Positions 32,840 through 40,085 of a stretch of DNA of 64,000 nucleotides are shown piece by piece. The notes beneath the pieces are model-generated. The model was not told the DNA's origin. It was given only the letters and a program-made list of their open reading frames with translations, and ran no database searches. Position numbers and translations under genes: made by a program. The stretch lies in contig NZ_CP022685.1 of the NCBI RefSeq assembly GCF_002556545.1, positions 2,976,001 through 3,040,000 on the forward strand, given 5' to 3'. This DNA comes from Streptomyces formicae (GTDB lineage: Bacteria; Actinomycetota; Actinomycetes; Streptomycetales; Streptomycetaceae). Position 1 is the first letter of the stretch; each line of letters begins with the position of its first letter.

Positions 32840-33089
32840 TCGTAGCGGTGATCCTTCCCGAAGTCCACCGGCCCGGGGCGCGGGCCCTAGGGCCCGATCC
32901 GAAGGTCCCGAATCAGGTGGTTCCACCGTTCCTAGGCGCAGCTGTTACACAACCTCCCGATGTCCGTGACGGACGCTTCCTAGCGTCGAAGGCGGTGGCC
33001 GGTCCACTGCCGAATCCCCAGCGCAGTCCCGGGACCGGCCACCGCCACGCCTGCCCGACCCCCGCTCCCCACCTCGACGGTCCCCCTCC

Positions 33090-33824
33090 ATGAACCCGTT
33101 CCTCCGCCACCGGCTCGCCCTGTGCGCCGCCCCCTTCGCCGTCCTGGCGGTCCTCGCGCTCTCCGGATGCGGCAGGACCGACGGCCTCGGCGCCGGAGAG
33201 GCCGCGCCGTCCGTTTCGGTGCAGCCGCGCCCCGCGTCGGTCTGGCCCGCCTGGGCGGGCAAGTCGTCCGAGGCGCCCGGCGCCGACGCGGCCGCGCGCC
33301 AGCCGCCGCCCCAGCCGCTCAGGGGGCTGCCGAAGGTGGGCTCCGGCGGGCTCGCGTCGATGGACGTACGGGCGATCCTCCGGGCCGATCCGCGCGCGAA
33401 GCCGCTCGCCGACCGGGAGATGATCGACCGCCCGGGGCAGGCCGGGCTGCGGCCGCCCGTGTTCACCGACCTGACCGGCGACAAGAAGCCCGAGCTGCTC
33501 GTGGCCGCGGACACGGAGAGCGGGCGGAACGTGCTCGTCGTCTACACCGAGCACGGCGGCAAGGTCTATCCGATCCTGTTCACCTCGGGGCGGAACCTGA
33601 GCGTCGAGACGATCGGCCCCGATCTGCTGGTGCGCACGCCGTGCGCGGACGGCGGCGAGCAGGCCGTGCGCTTCCACTGGGACGGCATGCGGATGTCCAC
33701 GCTCAGCGACGTCAAGAACTACAAGAAGCCGATGGACCCGAAGGGGACCCCGGCCCTCAAGGAGACCCCGTCGCCGAAGCCCTCCCGGCCGCCCGTCCCC
33801 TCCGACTCCCCCGGCGGGCACTGA
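33090..33824 (+). CDS. Lipoprotein coupled to a sensor kinase
   Basis: 244 aa. The signal peptide ends in lipobox LSGC with Cys27. A Pro/Ala-rich linker follows, then a folded region from about residue 85: FTDLTGDKKPELLVAADTESGRNVLVVYTEHGGKVYPILFTSG, reminiscent of an FG-GAP/VCBS-like beta repeat, and TPCADGGEQAVRFHWDGMRM. The tail is Lys/Pro-rich. Its stop overlaps the start of the histidine kinase gene (TGATG), so it very likely modulates that sensor from outside the membrane, as CseA does for CseC by analogy. Confidence 0.8.
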   Translation: MNPFLRHRLALCAAPFAVLAVLALSGCGRTDGLGAGEAAPSVSVQPRPASVWPAWAGKSSEAPGADAAARQPPPQPLRGLPKVGSGGLASMDVRAILRADPRAKPLADREMIDRPGQAGLRPPVFTDLTGDKKPELLVAADTESGRNVLVVYTEHGGKVYPILFTSGRNLSVETIGPDLLVRTPCADGGEQAVRFHWDGMRMSTLSDVKNYKKPMDPKGTPALKETPSPKPSRPPVPSDSPGGH

Positions 33825-35209
33825 TGGCGCGCGGAGCCCGCGCCACGCTCAACGGCCTCGGACTGCGCTGGAAGATCACCGCGCTGCTCGCCGCGGGCTG
33901 CGCGGTCGTCGCCGTCGCCATCGGGGTGCTCATTCATTACGCCCGGCTCGACCAGGTGTCCGACAACGCCAGGGCGGGGGCGGTCGCCCAGCTGGTGCGG
34001 GTGCGTCAGCTGTACGAGCTGACCGGGCAGGTCGACCAGGACGACATGGGCGCCGCCGTCGACTCGCCCGATCTGCCGAAGCCGCTGCGCGATGCCGCGC
34101 TGGCCGGGCAGCGCACCACGTACCTCGACATGGGGTCCGGCGATCCGTGCGTATGGGCGGCGCGTCCGGTCGGCGACCAGGTGCTCTCCGTGCGCGAGTC
34201 GTTGCGGGAACAGGCCGACGAGATGGCCGAGTTCGACCAGCAGTTGATCGTCTCGGGTGCCGGCGTCGTCGGTCTGGCCGCGCTCGGCGGCGCGGGTCTC
34301 TCCAGCAGGCTCAGCCGCGAGCTGCGCACCGCCGCCGCCACCGCGCGCCGGATCAGCCAGGGCGACCTCGACGCCCGCATCGACCATCCGCGACCGCCGG
34401 GCGTGCGGCACGGCAAGGACGAGGTCGCGGAGCTCGCCACCGCCGTCGACACGATGGCCGCGTCGCTGCAGCAGCGCCTGGAGGCCGAGCAGCGCTTCAC
34501 CGCGGACGTCGCGCACGAGCTGCGTACGCCGCTGACCGGGCTGCACACCGCGGCCGAACTGCTGCCGCCGAGCCGCCCCACCGAGCTGGTGCGCGACCGG
34601 GTGCACGCCCTGCGCACCCTCACCGAGGACCTCCTGGAGGTGGCGCGGCTCGACGCCGAGGTGGAGAAGCCCGACCTGGACGTGCATCCGCTGGGGCGCC
34701 TGGTCGAGGGGATCGTGCAGCGCGCGGGCTACGACGACGGGACGGTGCGGTTCACCGACCGGAACGCCGAAGGGAGAGCGGACGGCGACACCGACCGGGA
34801 CGCCGGCCGGAGCGGGTCCGCCGAGGACGCCGGGAACACCGAGGACGTCTTCGTACGCACCGACGCGCGCCGCCTGGAGCGGATTCTCGCCAACCTCGTC
34901 GCCAACGCCCGCAAGCACGGCGGAGGCTCCGTCGACGTGCGGGTCCGCGGGGCGCGCGTCACGGTCGCCGACCACGGCCCCGGCTTCCCCGAGCACCTGC
35001 TCGAGGACGGCCCGCAGCGCTTCCAGACCGGCGCGCGCGAGCGCGGTCAGGGCACCGGGCTCGGCCTGACCATCGCGCTCGGCCAGGCCCAGGTGATCGG
35101 CGCCCGCGTCGACCTGTCCAACGCCGAGGACGGCGGGGCGGTCGCGGTCGTCCACCTGCCGATGGCCCGGCCGCCGCGCGGCGCCCCCGCAGACTCGGAG
35201 GCGGCCTGA
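33824..35209 (+). CDS. Sensor histidine kinase (EnvZ/CseC-like), no response regulator nearby
   Basis: 461 aa. The first membrane helix is at about 16-40 and the second at about 142-165, enclosing an extracellular domain of about 100 residues. Then a HAMP linker, the H-box DVAHELRTPLTG (His231), the N-box ILANLVANARKHGGG near 350, G1 VADHGPGFP and G2 GTGLGLTIA. An Asp/Arg/Gly-rich insertion (RADGDTDRDAGRSGSAEDAGNTED) sits between the DHp domain and the N-box. All catalytic motifs are intact. The gene is coupled to a lipoprotein gene; the next gene is convergent and there is no response regulator within the window near it. Confidence 0.92.
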   Translation: MARGARATLNGLGLRWKITALLAAGCAVVAVAIGVLIHYARLDQVSDNARAGAVAQLVRVRQLYELTGQVDQDDMGAAVDSPDLPKPLRDAALAGQRTTYLDMGSGDPCVWAARPVGDQVLSVRESLREQADEMAEFDQQLIVSGAGVVGLAALGGAGLSSRLSRELRTAAATARRISQGDLDARIDHPRPPGVRHGKDEVAELATAVDTMAASLQQRLEAEQRFTADVAHELRTPLTGLHTAAELLPPSRPTELVRDRVHALRTLTEDLLEVARLDAEVEKPDLDVHPLGRLVEGIVQRAGYDDGTVRFTDRNAEGRADGDTDRDAGRSGSAEDAGNTEDVFVRTDARRLERILANLVANARKHGGGSVDVRVRGARVTVADHGPGFPEHLLEDGPQRFQTGARERGQGTGLGLTIALGQAQVIGARVDLSNAEDGGAVAVVHLPMARPPRGAPADSEAA

Positions 35210-35215
35210 GTCGGG

Positions 35216-35890
35216 TCAACTTCCGTACGGACGCACCTCCTTGGCGCTGCGCAGCGCCCACGCCCACCACGTCAGCTGGTCGAGCAGCGTCTTGGCCGCC
35301 GCGTCCGCGCTCGCCGGGTCCCGGTGGTTGCCCGCGTCGTCGAAGAGCGCGCCCGCGTTGTGGAAGGAGACGGTGTCGCGGATCGTCACGGCGTGCAGTT
35401 CGGCGAGGACCGGGCGCAGGTGTTCGACGGCACGGAGGCCGCCGGAGAGTCCGCCGTAGGAGACGAAGGCGACGGGCTTGGCCTGCCATTCGGCGCCGTG
35501 CCAGTCGATGAGGCTCTTCAGGGACGCCGGGTAGGAGTGGTTGTACTCGGGAGTGAGGACGATGAACGCGTCCGCGGCCGCCAACTTCGGTGTGACCTTG
35601 GCGAGTTCGGCGCTCACGGCGTCCGACGGGCTGAAGGAGAGGGACGTGGGCAGATCGGCGTCGGCCAGGTCGACGACGTCGACGGCGAGGTCGGTCCGCT
35701 CGCGCACCCTGGCGAGCAGCCACTCGGCGACGACGGGGCCGAAGCGGCCCTCCCGGTTGCTGCCGATGACGACGGCGACGCGGAGCGGGGCGGCGGACAC
35801 GGACGCGGACGCCGCGGCGAACTCGGCGGCCAACTCGGCTGCGGAGGAAGCGGATTCGGCGGTGACGGAGGGTGACGTGGTTTCGGTCAT
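35216..35890 (-). CDS. NADPH-dependent FMN reductase (flavodoxin fold)
   Basis: 224 aa from ATG 35890. After an Ala/Ser-rich N-terminus of about 40 residues comes the FMN-binding start LRVAVVIGSNREGRFGPVVAEWL, then DAFIVLTPEYNHSYPASLKSLIDW and VAFVSYGGLSGGLRAVEHLRPVLAEL, the standard signature of the NADPH_red family. It would transfer electrons from NAD(P)H to FMN or quinones. It is divergent from a soxR gene with a SoxR box in between, so it is a likely SoxR target induced by redox-cycling compounds. Confidence 0.92.
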   Translation of the reverse strand: MTETTSPSVTAESASSAAELAAEFAAASASVSAAPLRVAVVIGSNREGRFGPVVAEWLLARVRERTDLAVDVVDLADADLPTSLSFSPSDAVSAELAKVTPKLAAADAFIVLTPEYNHSYPASLKSLIDWHGAEWQAKPVAFVSYGGLSGGLRAVEHLRPVLAELHAVTIRDTVSFHNAGALFDDAGNHRDPASADAAAKTLLDQLTWWAWALRSAKEVRPYGS

Positions 35891-35905
35891 GCGGCAAGCC
35901 TCGTA

Positions 35906-35923
35906 CCTCAACCGCGCTTCAGG
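35906..35923. promoter_or_regulatory. SoxR box between FMN reductase and soxR
   Basis: CCTCAACCGCGCTTCAGG is an 18-bp dyad (7-4-7) matching the SoxR operator pattern CCTCAAG-N4-CTTGAGG at 12 of 14 arm positions. It lies 16-33 bp upstream of the FMN reductase start and 30-48 bp upstream of soxR, where a MerR-family activator would sit between -35 and -10. Confidence 0.8.
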
Positions 35924-35953
35924 TCAAGACGATCTCGCGGTTACCCTGCCCGC

Positions 35954-36463
35954 ATGACCTCGCACCTCGCACCGGACGCCAAGGAAGCCACCGTCGGCGA
36001 GATCGCCCGGCGCAGCGGTGTCGCCCCTTCCGCGCTGCGGTTCTACGAACGCGAAGGGCTCATCAAGAGCCGCCGCACCGGGGGCAATCAGCGCCGCTAC
36101 AGCCGCGACACGCTGCGCAGGGTGGCCTTCATCCGCACCTCGCAGGGCATCGGCATCCCGCTGGCCACGATCCGCGACGTACTCGGTCTGCTCCCCGAGG
36201 ACCGCACGCCGACCCGCGAGGACTGGGCGCTGATCTCCGAGCGCTGGCGCGCCGACCTCGACGCCCGCATCCGCACCCTGCAACGGCTGCGCGACAGCCT
36301 CAGCGACTGCATCGGCTGCGGCTGCCTCTCGCTCACCAAGTGCGCGCTGTCCAACCCCAGGGACGACCTCGGCGCGCGCGGCCCCGGGGCGCGCCGGTTC
36401 GTCGAGGAGCGGGGCCCGTCCGCCGCCGGGGGCCGTGGGCCGGCGGCGCCGGACGCCTCGTAG
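35954..36463 (+). CDS. soxR: Redox-sensitive transcriptional regulator SoxR
   Basis: 169 aa, MerR family. N-terminal winged helix: TVGEIARRSGVAPSALRFYEREGLIKSRRTGGNQRRYSRDTLRR. A dimerisation helix follows, then the [2Fe-2S] cluster motif CIGCGCLSLTKC with Cys119, Cys122, Cys124 and Cys130. The C-terminus has a Gly/Ala-rich tail of about 25 residues. The cluster senses redox-active compounds by oxidation; in Streptomyces, SoxR responds mainly to endogenous antibiotics and pigments. Divergent from its probable target, the FMN reductase. The aminotransferase gene starts 9 bp after its stop. Confidence 0.95.
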   Translation: MTSHLAPDAKEATVGEIARRSGVAPSALRFYEREGLIKSRRTGGNQRRYSRDTLRRVAFIRTSQGIGIPLATIRDVLGLLPEDRTPTREDWALISERWRADLDARIRTLQRLRDSLSDCIGCGCLSLTKCALSNPRDDLGARGPGARRFVEERGPSAAGGRGPAAPDAS

Positions 36464-36472
36464 CGTGGCGGC

Positions 36473-37270
36473 ATGACAACGACCCCGCAGGTGCGGCGCA
36501 TCGAGATCGACGGCCGCCCCGCCACCGCCGAGACGCTGCTCCATCCCGCCACCGTGAACACGGGGCACTTCACCGCGATGCAGATCAGGGGCGGGAAGGT
36601 GCGCGGCATCGGCCTCCATCTGGCCCGCCTCGACGCGGCCAACCGCGAGCTCTTCGGACAGGGCATCGACGGGGATCACGTGCGCGGTCTGATCCGGCAC
36701 GTCCTGCGCGACGACATCACCGACGCGTCCGTACGCGTCCACGTGCACGCCCCCGAAGGCGCCCCCTCCCTGATGATCACCGTCAGGCCGCCCACGGAGC
36801 TGCCCGCCGCGATGACCGACCGCGCGCAGGCGCTGCGGTCCGTGCCCTACCAGCGGCCCTTCGCGCACATCAAGCACCTGGGCGGCTTCGCGCAGGCCAG
36901 GCATACCGAGCTGGTGCGGCGCGCGGGCTTCGACGAGGCGCTGCTCACCGGGCCCGGCGGGGAGGTCAGCGAGGGCGCCGTCACGAACATCGCCTTCTTC
37001 GACGGCACCGGGATCGTGTGGCCGAGCGCGCCCCACCTCTCCGGCATCACGATGCAACTGCTCGAGGCCGCTCTGCCCGCCAGCGGCCTCCCCACCCGCC
37101 ACGCCCCGGTCACCCTCGCCGACCTCCCGTCGTACGCGGCGGCCTTCGTCACCAATTCGTGGGGGGTCAGTCCGGTGCGACGGATCGACGACACGGCGTA
37201 CGACATCGACGGGGCGTTGATGGAGAAGGTGGCGGGGATCTACGCGGGGGTGCCCTGGGACACGATCTGA
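36473..37270 (+). CDS. Aminotransferase class IV (BCAT/ADC-lyase-like)
   Basis: 265 aa. PLP lysine is Lys134 in FAHIKHLGGFAQARH. GEVSEGAVTNIAFFDGTGIVWP is the family signature near the cofactor, GITMQLLEAAL follows, and AAFVTNSWGVSPVRRIDD is the C-terminal phosphate-binding part. Family members include branched-chain aminotransferase, D-amino-acid aminotransferase and 4-amino-4-deoxychorismate lyase; this length fits a lyase-like or general class IV enzyme, and the substrate cannot be set. It is 9 bp behind soxR, so probably co-transcribed. Confidence 0.87.
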   Translation: MTTTPQVRRIEIDGRPATAETLLHPATVNTGHFTAMQIRGGKVRGIGLHLARLDAANRELFGQGIDGDHVRGLIRHVLRDDITDASVRVHVHAPEGAPSLMITVRPPTELPAAMTDRAQALRSVPYQRPFAHIKHLGGFAQARHTELVRRAGFDEALLTGPGGEVSEGAVTNIAFFDGTGIVWPSAPHLSGITMQLLEAALPASGLPTRHAPVTLADLPSYAAAFVTNSWGVSPVRRIDDTAYDIDGALMEKVAGIYAGVPWDTI

Positions 37271-37576
37271 GGCGGCTGGAGCCCGGGGGCAGAACCTCGG
37301 CCACGCCCCGGCCACGACCCCGGTCAGGCCCCGGGTCACCCATTCACAGCCGTCGCCCGCGTCCTTCGGACTCTTCCCCTCCGTACGCCGGTGACCTGCT
37401 GGAACGCTCTCGGTGGAGTGTCACGGACCGGGAGATCGGCGGGTTTCTGATGAGGCATCAGCAGGCGTGCGGGGGCGAGTGCCACTTACCTCGGCAGTGC
37501 GGGGTTCGACCGACGCAGCGGCACTTGGGGGTGCCGCGGGACGGGCCCGCGCGGAGGTCTCGGAGGAACTCGCACC
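37271..37576. other. Intergenic region, no gene seen
   Basis: 306 bp before the small surface protein gene. No credible start with a ribosome binding site except CGGAGGA just before ATG 37577. It probably contains the promoter of the surface protein/sortase pair; I see no defined operator. Confidence 0.5.
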
Positions 37577-38128
37577 ATGCGCATCGCCCGCCTGCTGTCC
37601 GGTACCGCGCTCGCCGTAGCGGCGACGGGTGCGCTGGCCGCCCCCGCGTCCGCCGCGGCAGGCGGGGGCCTGGAGATTCATCCGGCCACCGTCTCCCCCG
37701 GCTCCACCGTCACCGTGAACACCACCGCCTGCGGCGCGGGCGGGACCGCGACGGGCGACGCGAGCGCGGTCGGCGCGGGCCCGTTCACGCTGGCGCCGAG
37801 CACGCACCCCGAGGACGCGGTCGGACAGTTCAAGGTCCCGCCTTCCGCGCAGCCCGGCACCTACGAGATCGTCGCGAAGTGCTCGGGCGCGGGCGGTCCC
37901 GCGACCAAGAACAAGCAGGTGGCGGGCGATCTGATGGTCACGGTCACCTCCACGGCCGACGCCGGGGAGCGGCAGCAGCCGCACCCGAAGGGACATGTGA
38001 AGACGGGGGTCGGCGGCGCACTCGGTCCCGAACCCGTACAGACCGCGGCGGGAGTGGCGGCCCTTGCCGTCGCCGCCGCGGGCGGTACCTGGCTCCTGCA
38101 CCGCCGGGCGAGAGGCGACAGGATCTGA
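37577..38128 (+). CDS. Secreted, membrane-anchored small surface protein
   Basis: 183 aa. ATG 37577 with GGAGGA upstream. It has a signal peptide ending ASAAAGG, and an Ig-like beta-rich domain of about 110 residues (LEIHPATVSPGSTVTVNTTACGAGG, PGTYEIVAKCSGAGG with two Cys). A His/Gln/Pro linker is followed by a C-terminal membrane helix (TAAGVAALAVAAAGGTWLLH) and basic tail RRARGDRI. There is no LPxTG or LAxTG before the helix, so it is anchored by the helix itself or uses an unusual sorting signal. It lies 120 bp upstream of a class F sortase gene. Confidence 0.82.
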   Translation: MRIARLLSGTALAVAATGALAAPASAAAGGGLEIHPATVSPGSTVTVNTTACGAGGTATGDASAVGAGPFTLAPSTHPEDAVGQFKVPPSAQPGTYEIVAKCSGAGGPATKNKQVAGDLMVTVTSTADAGERQQPHPKGHVKTGVGGALGPEPVQTAAGVAALAVAAAGGTWLLHRRARGDRI

Positions 38129-38248
38129 CGGACACCCTCCGCTGTCCACCGGTACCGCCACCCCTGCCCCCTTCCGGCCCGTGTCCCCTCGCGGGCCGGG
38201 AGGGGGACGAGGGACGACAGGACCGACCGAACCCGAGGGGGAGGCCGT

Positions 38249-38944
38249 ATGCGTCGCACACCCCGCGCGTCCCGGACGCGTGCGCAGGCCCGCACGGGCA
38301 CCCGGTCCCGTACCCGCAAGAAGACCGGCAACGCCGTCATAGGAGCCGTCACCGTCGTCGCCCTGTGCTCCGGCGCGTGGCTGCTGCACAGCGGCGCCGA
38401 GTCGCACCCGCCGCCCCAGCCCTCCGCCGCGCAGGCAGCGGCGGCCCACCCCGGTGTCCACCGGGACGACGCGGGGCCCGCGCCGCTCCCCCCTTCGCCC
38501 CCCGACCGGGTGCGGATCCCCGCGATCGGCGTCGACGCGCCCCTGATGGGGCTCGGTCTGACCCCGCAGGGCAGCCTCGACGTACCGCCGCCCGAGCGCG
38601 AGAACCTCGCGGGCTGGTACGAGGCGGGCACCACGCCCGGCGAGCGCGGCACGGCCATCGTCGCGGGGCACGTCGACAACAAGGAGGGCCCCTCGGTCTT
38701 CTACGAGCTGGGCGCGCTGCACAAGGGGCGCACGATCGAGGTCGAGCGCAGGGACGGCAGCGTGGCCGTCTTCACCGTCGACGCGAACGAGGTGTACGAC
38801 GCGGCCGACTTCCCCGACGAGAAGGTGTACGGCGCCGCGCACCGCCCCGAGCTGCGGGTGATCACCTGCGGCGGCACGTACTCGAAGAAGACCGGCTACC
38901 AGGGCAACGTGGTGGTCTTCGCGCACCTCACCGCGGTGCGCTGA
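38249..38944 (+). CDS. Class F sortase
   Basis: 231 aa. A basic Arg/Thr-rich cytoplasmic N-terminus precedes one membrane helix (GNAVIGAVTVVALCSGAWLLH), a Pro/Ala linker, then the sortase barrel. Catalytic His141 is in VAGHVDNKEGPSVFYEL and Cys207 in VITCGGTYSKK. The usual catalytic Arg a few residues after the Cys is not obvious: the segment reads SKKTGYQGNVVVFAHL. Sortases cleave a C-terminal sorting signal and join the protein to the cell wall. The natural partner would be the preceding surface protein, yet that lacks a standard signal. Confidence 0.9.
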   Translation: MRRTPRASRTRAQARTGTRSRTRKKTGNAVIGAVTVVALCSGAWLLHSGAESHPPPQPSAAQAAAAHPGVHRDDAGPAPLPPSPPDRVRIPAIGVDAPLMGLGLTPQGSLDVPPPERENLAGWYEAGTTPGERGTAIVAGHVDNKEGPSVFYELGALHKGRTIEVERRDGSVAVFTVDANEVYDAADFPDEKVYGAAHRPELRVITCGGTYSKKTGYQGNVVVFAHLTAVR

Positions 38945-38953
38945 GGCGACGGG

Positions 38954-39742
38954 CTACGCGAGCCACTGCTCGTACGCCATCTTCACCACGAGCCCGAGGA
39001 CGGTGGTCAGGAGCACGATCCTGACGAAGCCGCTGCCCTTCTTCAGCGCGGTGTGCGCGCCGACCATGCCGCCCACGAGGTTGAAGAGGGCCATCAGACC
39101 GGCCAGCTGCCACAGGACCGCGCCCTGCCAGGCGAACATGGCGAGGGCGCCCGCGTTGGTGCAGCAGTTGACGATCTTGGCGGTGGCGGACGCCGCGACC
39201 AGGTCGAGGTGGAGCACCGCGGTCAGGGCGAGCACCAGGAAGGTGCCGGTGCCGGGCCCGATGAGGCCGTCGTAGAAGCCGATGCCGAGGCCCGCGAGGC
39301 CGATCGCGGCGAGGATCCGCTTCGGGGAGGCGGGCTCGGCGGACGGCGCGGTGCCGAAGGCGGGCCTGAGGATCACGAAGGCGGCGACGGCGAGCAGCAC
39401 CACCATGATCACGGGCTTGAGCACCTCGGTGCTCATCCCGGCCGCGAAGAAGGCGCCGCCCATCGACCCGGCGAGCGCGGCGAGGCCGATGCGGACGGCG
39501 GTCGGCACGTCGACGGGGGTCTTCCTGACGTACGTCACGGCCGCGCCCGTGGTCCCGACGATCGCGACGGCCTTGTTGGTGCCGAGGGCGTGCGCGGCCG
39601 GGGTGGAGCCGGGCAGGCCGAGCAGCAGGGCCGGGAGCAGCAGCAGTCCGCCGCCGCCCACCACGGCGTCGATCCAGCCCGCCGCGAGGGCGGCGAGGCA
39701 GAGGACGACGACCGTGGTCAGGGATATGTCAGGCATGATCAT
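38954..39742 (-). CDS. TauE/SafE family membrane exporter
   Basis: 262 aa, eight or so membrane helices. The first TauE repeat is LAALAAGWIDAVVGGGGLLLLPALLLGLPGSTPAAHALGTNK, and the second GIGFYDGLIGPGTGTFLVLALTAVLHLDLVAASATAKIVN; both carry the G-rich turn and the following Asn/Lys. The family moves sulfite, sulfonates or other small organic anions; the substrate is unknown. ATG 39742 or 39736 could be the start. Convergent with the sortase gene. Confidence 0.9.
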   Translation of the reverse strand: MIMPDISLTTVVVLCLAALAAGWIDAVVGGGGLLLLPALLLGLPGSTPAAHALGTNKAVAIVGTTGAAVTYVRKTPVDVPTAVRIGLAALAGSMGGAFFAAGMSTEVLKPVIMVVLLAVAAFVILRPAFGTAPSAEPASPKRILAAIGLAGLGIGFYDGLIGPGTGTFLVLALTAVLHLDLVAASATAKIVNCCTNAGALAMFAWQGAVLWQLAGLMALFNLVGGMVGAHTALKKGSGFVRIVLLTTVLGLVVKMAYEQWLA

Positions 39743-39823
39743 GACCTTATGGACGCGGCGATCACGACGTCCACGGAACCGGTGAGAGTTGAGCGACTTC
39801 TGAGCTTTTGGGCCGGCTGGTGC

Positions 39824-40015
39824 TCAGGGGGCCGCCTGGGGTTCGGGGACCGTGGCCGGGGCGCGGTCGGGGGCAGGGGGCGCCGCCGGGTCGACGGTGA
39901 GGGCGAGAACGGTGGCAACGAGCGCACTCGCACCGGCAAGCCCAGCGGTAAGCCTGCGGCGGGCCGCGCGGGTGGGGCTCTTGGCCGGGGCGACGGGTCT
40001 GCGGTGGCGTCCCAT
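39824..40015 (-). CDS. Small single-span membrane protein, 63 aa
   Basis: ATG 40015, with AGAGAG upstream. Sequence: basic start (GRHRRPVAPAKSPTRAARRR), one hydrophobic helix (LTAGLAGASALVATVLALTV), then a short Pro/Ala tail with four negative or polar residues. It is probably a membrane-anchored or secreted peptide; I do not recognise a family. It follows the ferric-reductase-like gene on the same strand by 70 bp. Confidence 0.55.
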   Translation of the reverse strand: MGRHRRPVAPAKSPTRAARRRLTAGLAGASALVATVLALTVDPAAPPAPDRAPATVPEPQAAP

Positions 40016-40085
40016 GATCAGCTCTCTTGGGGTGGGGGGCGGGTGCCGGGGGTCGGGACTCGCAGCTCGCAGCCCCCGCTCGGAC

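Noticed and set aside
35872..39024. Long plus-strand open frame over soxR, the aminotransferase, surface protein and sortase
   Set aside because: Out-of-frame shadow; product is Arg/Pro/Ala-rich and lacks motifs, while four genes with clear families occupy the right frames.
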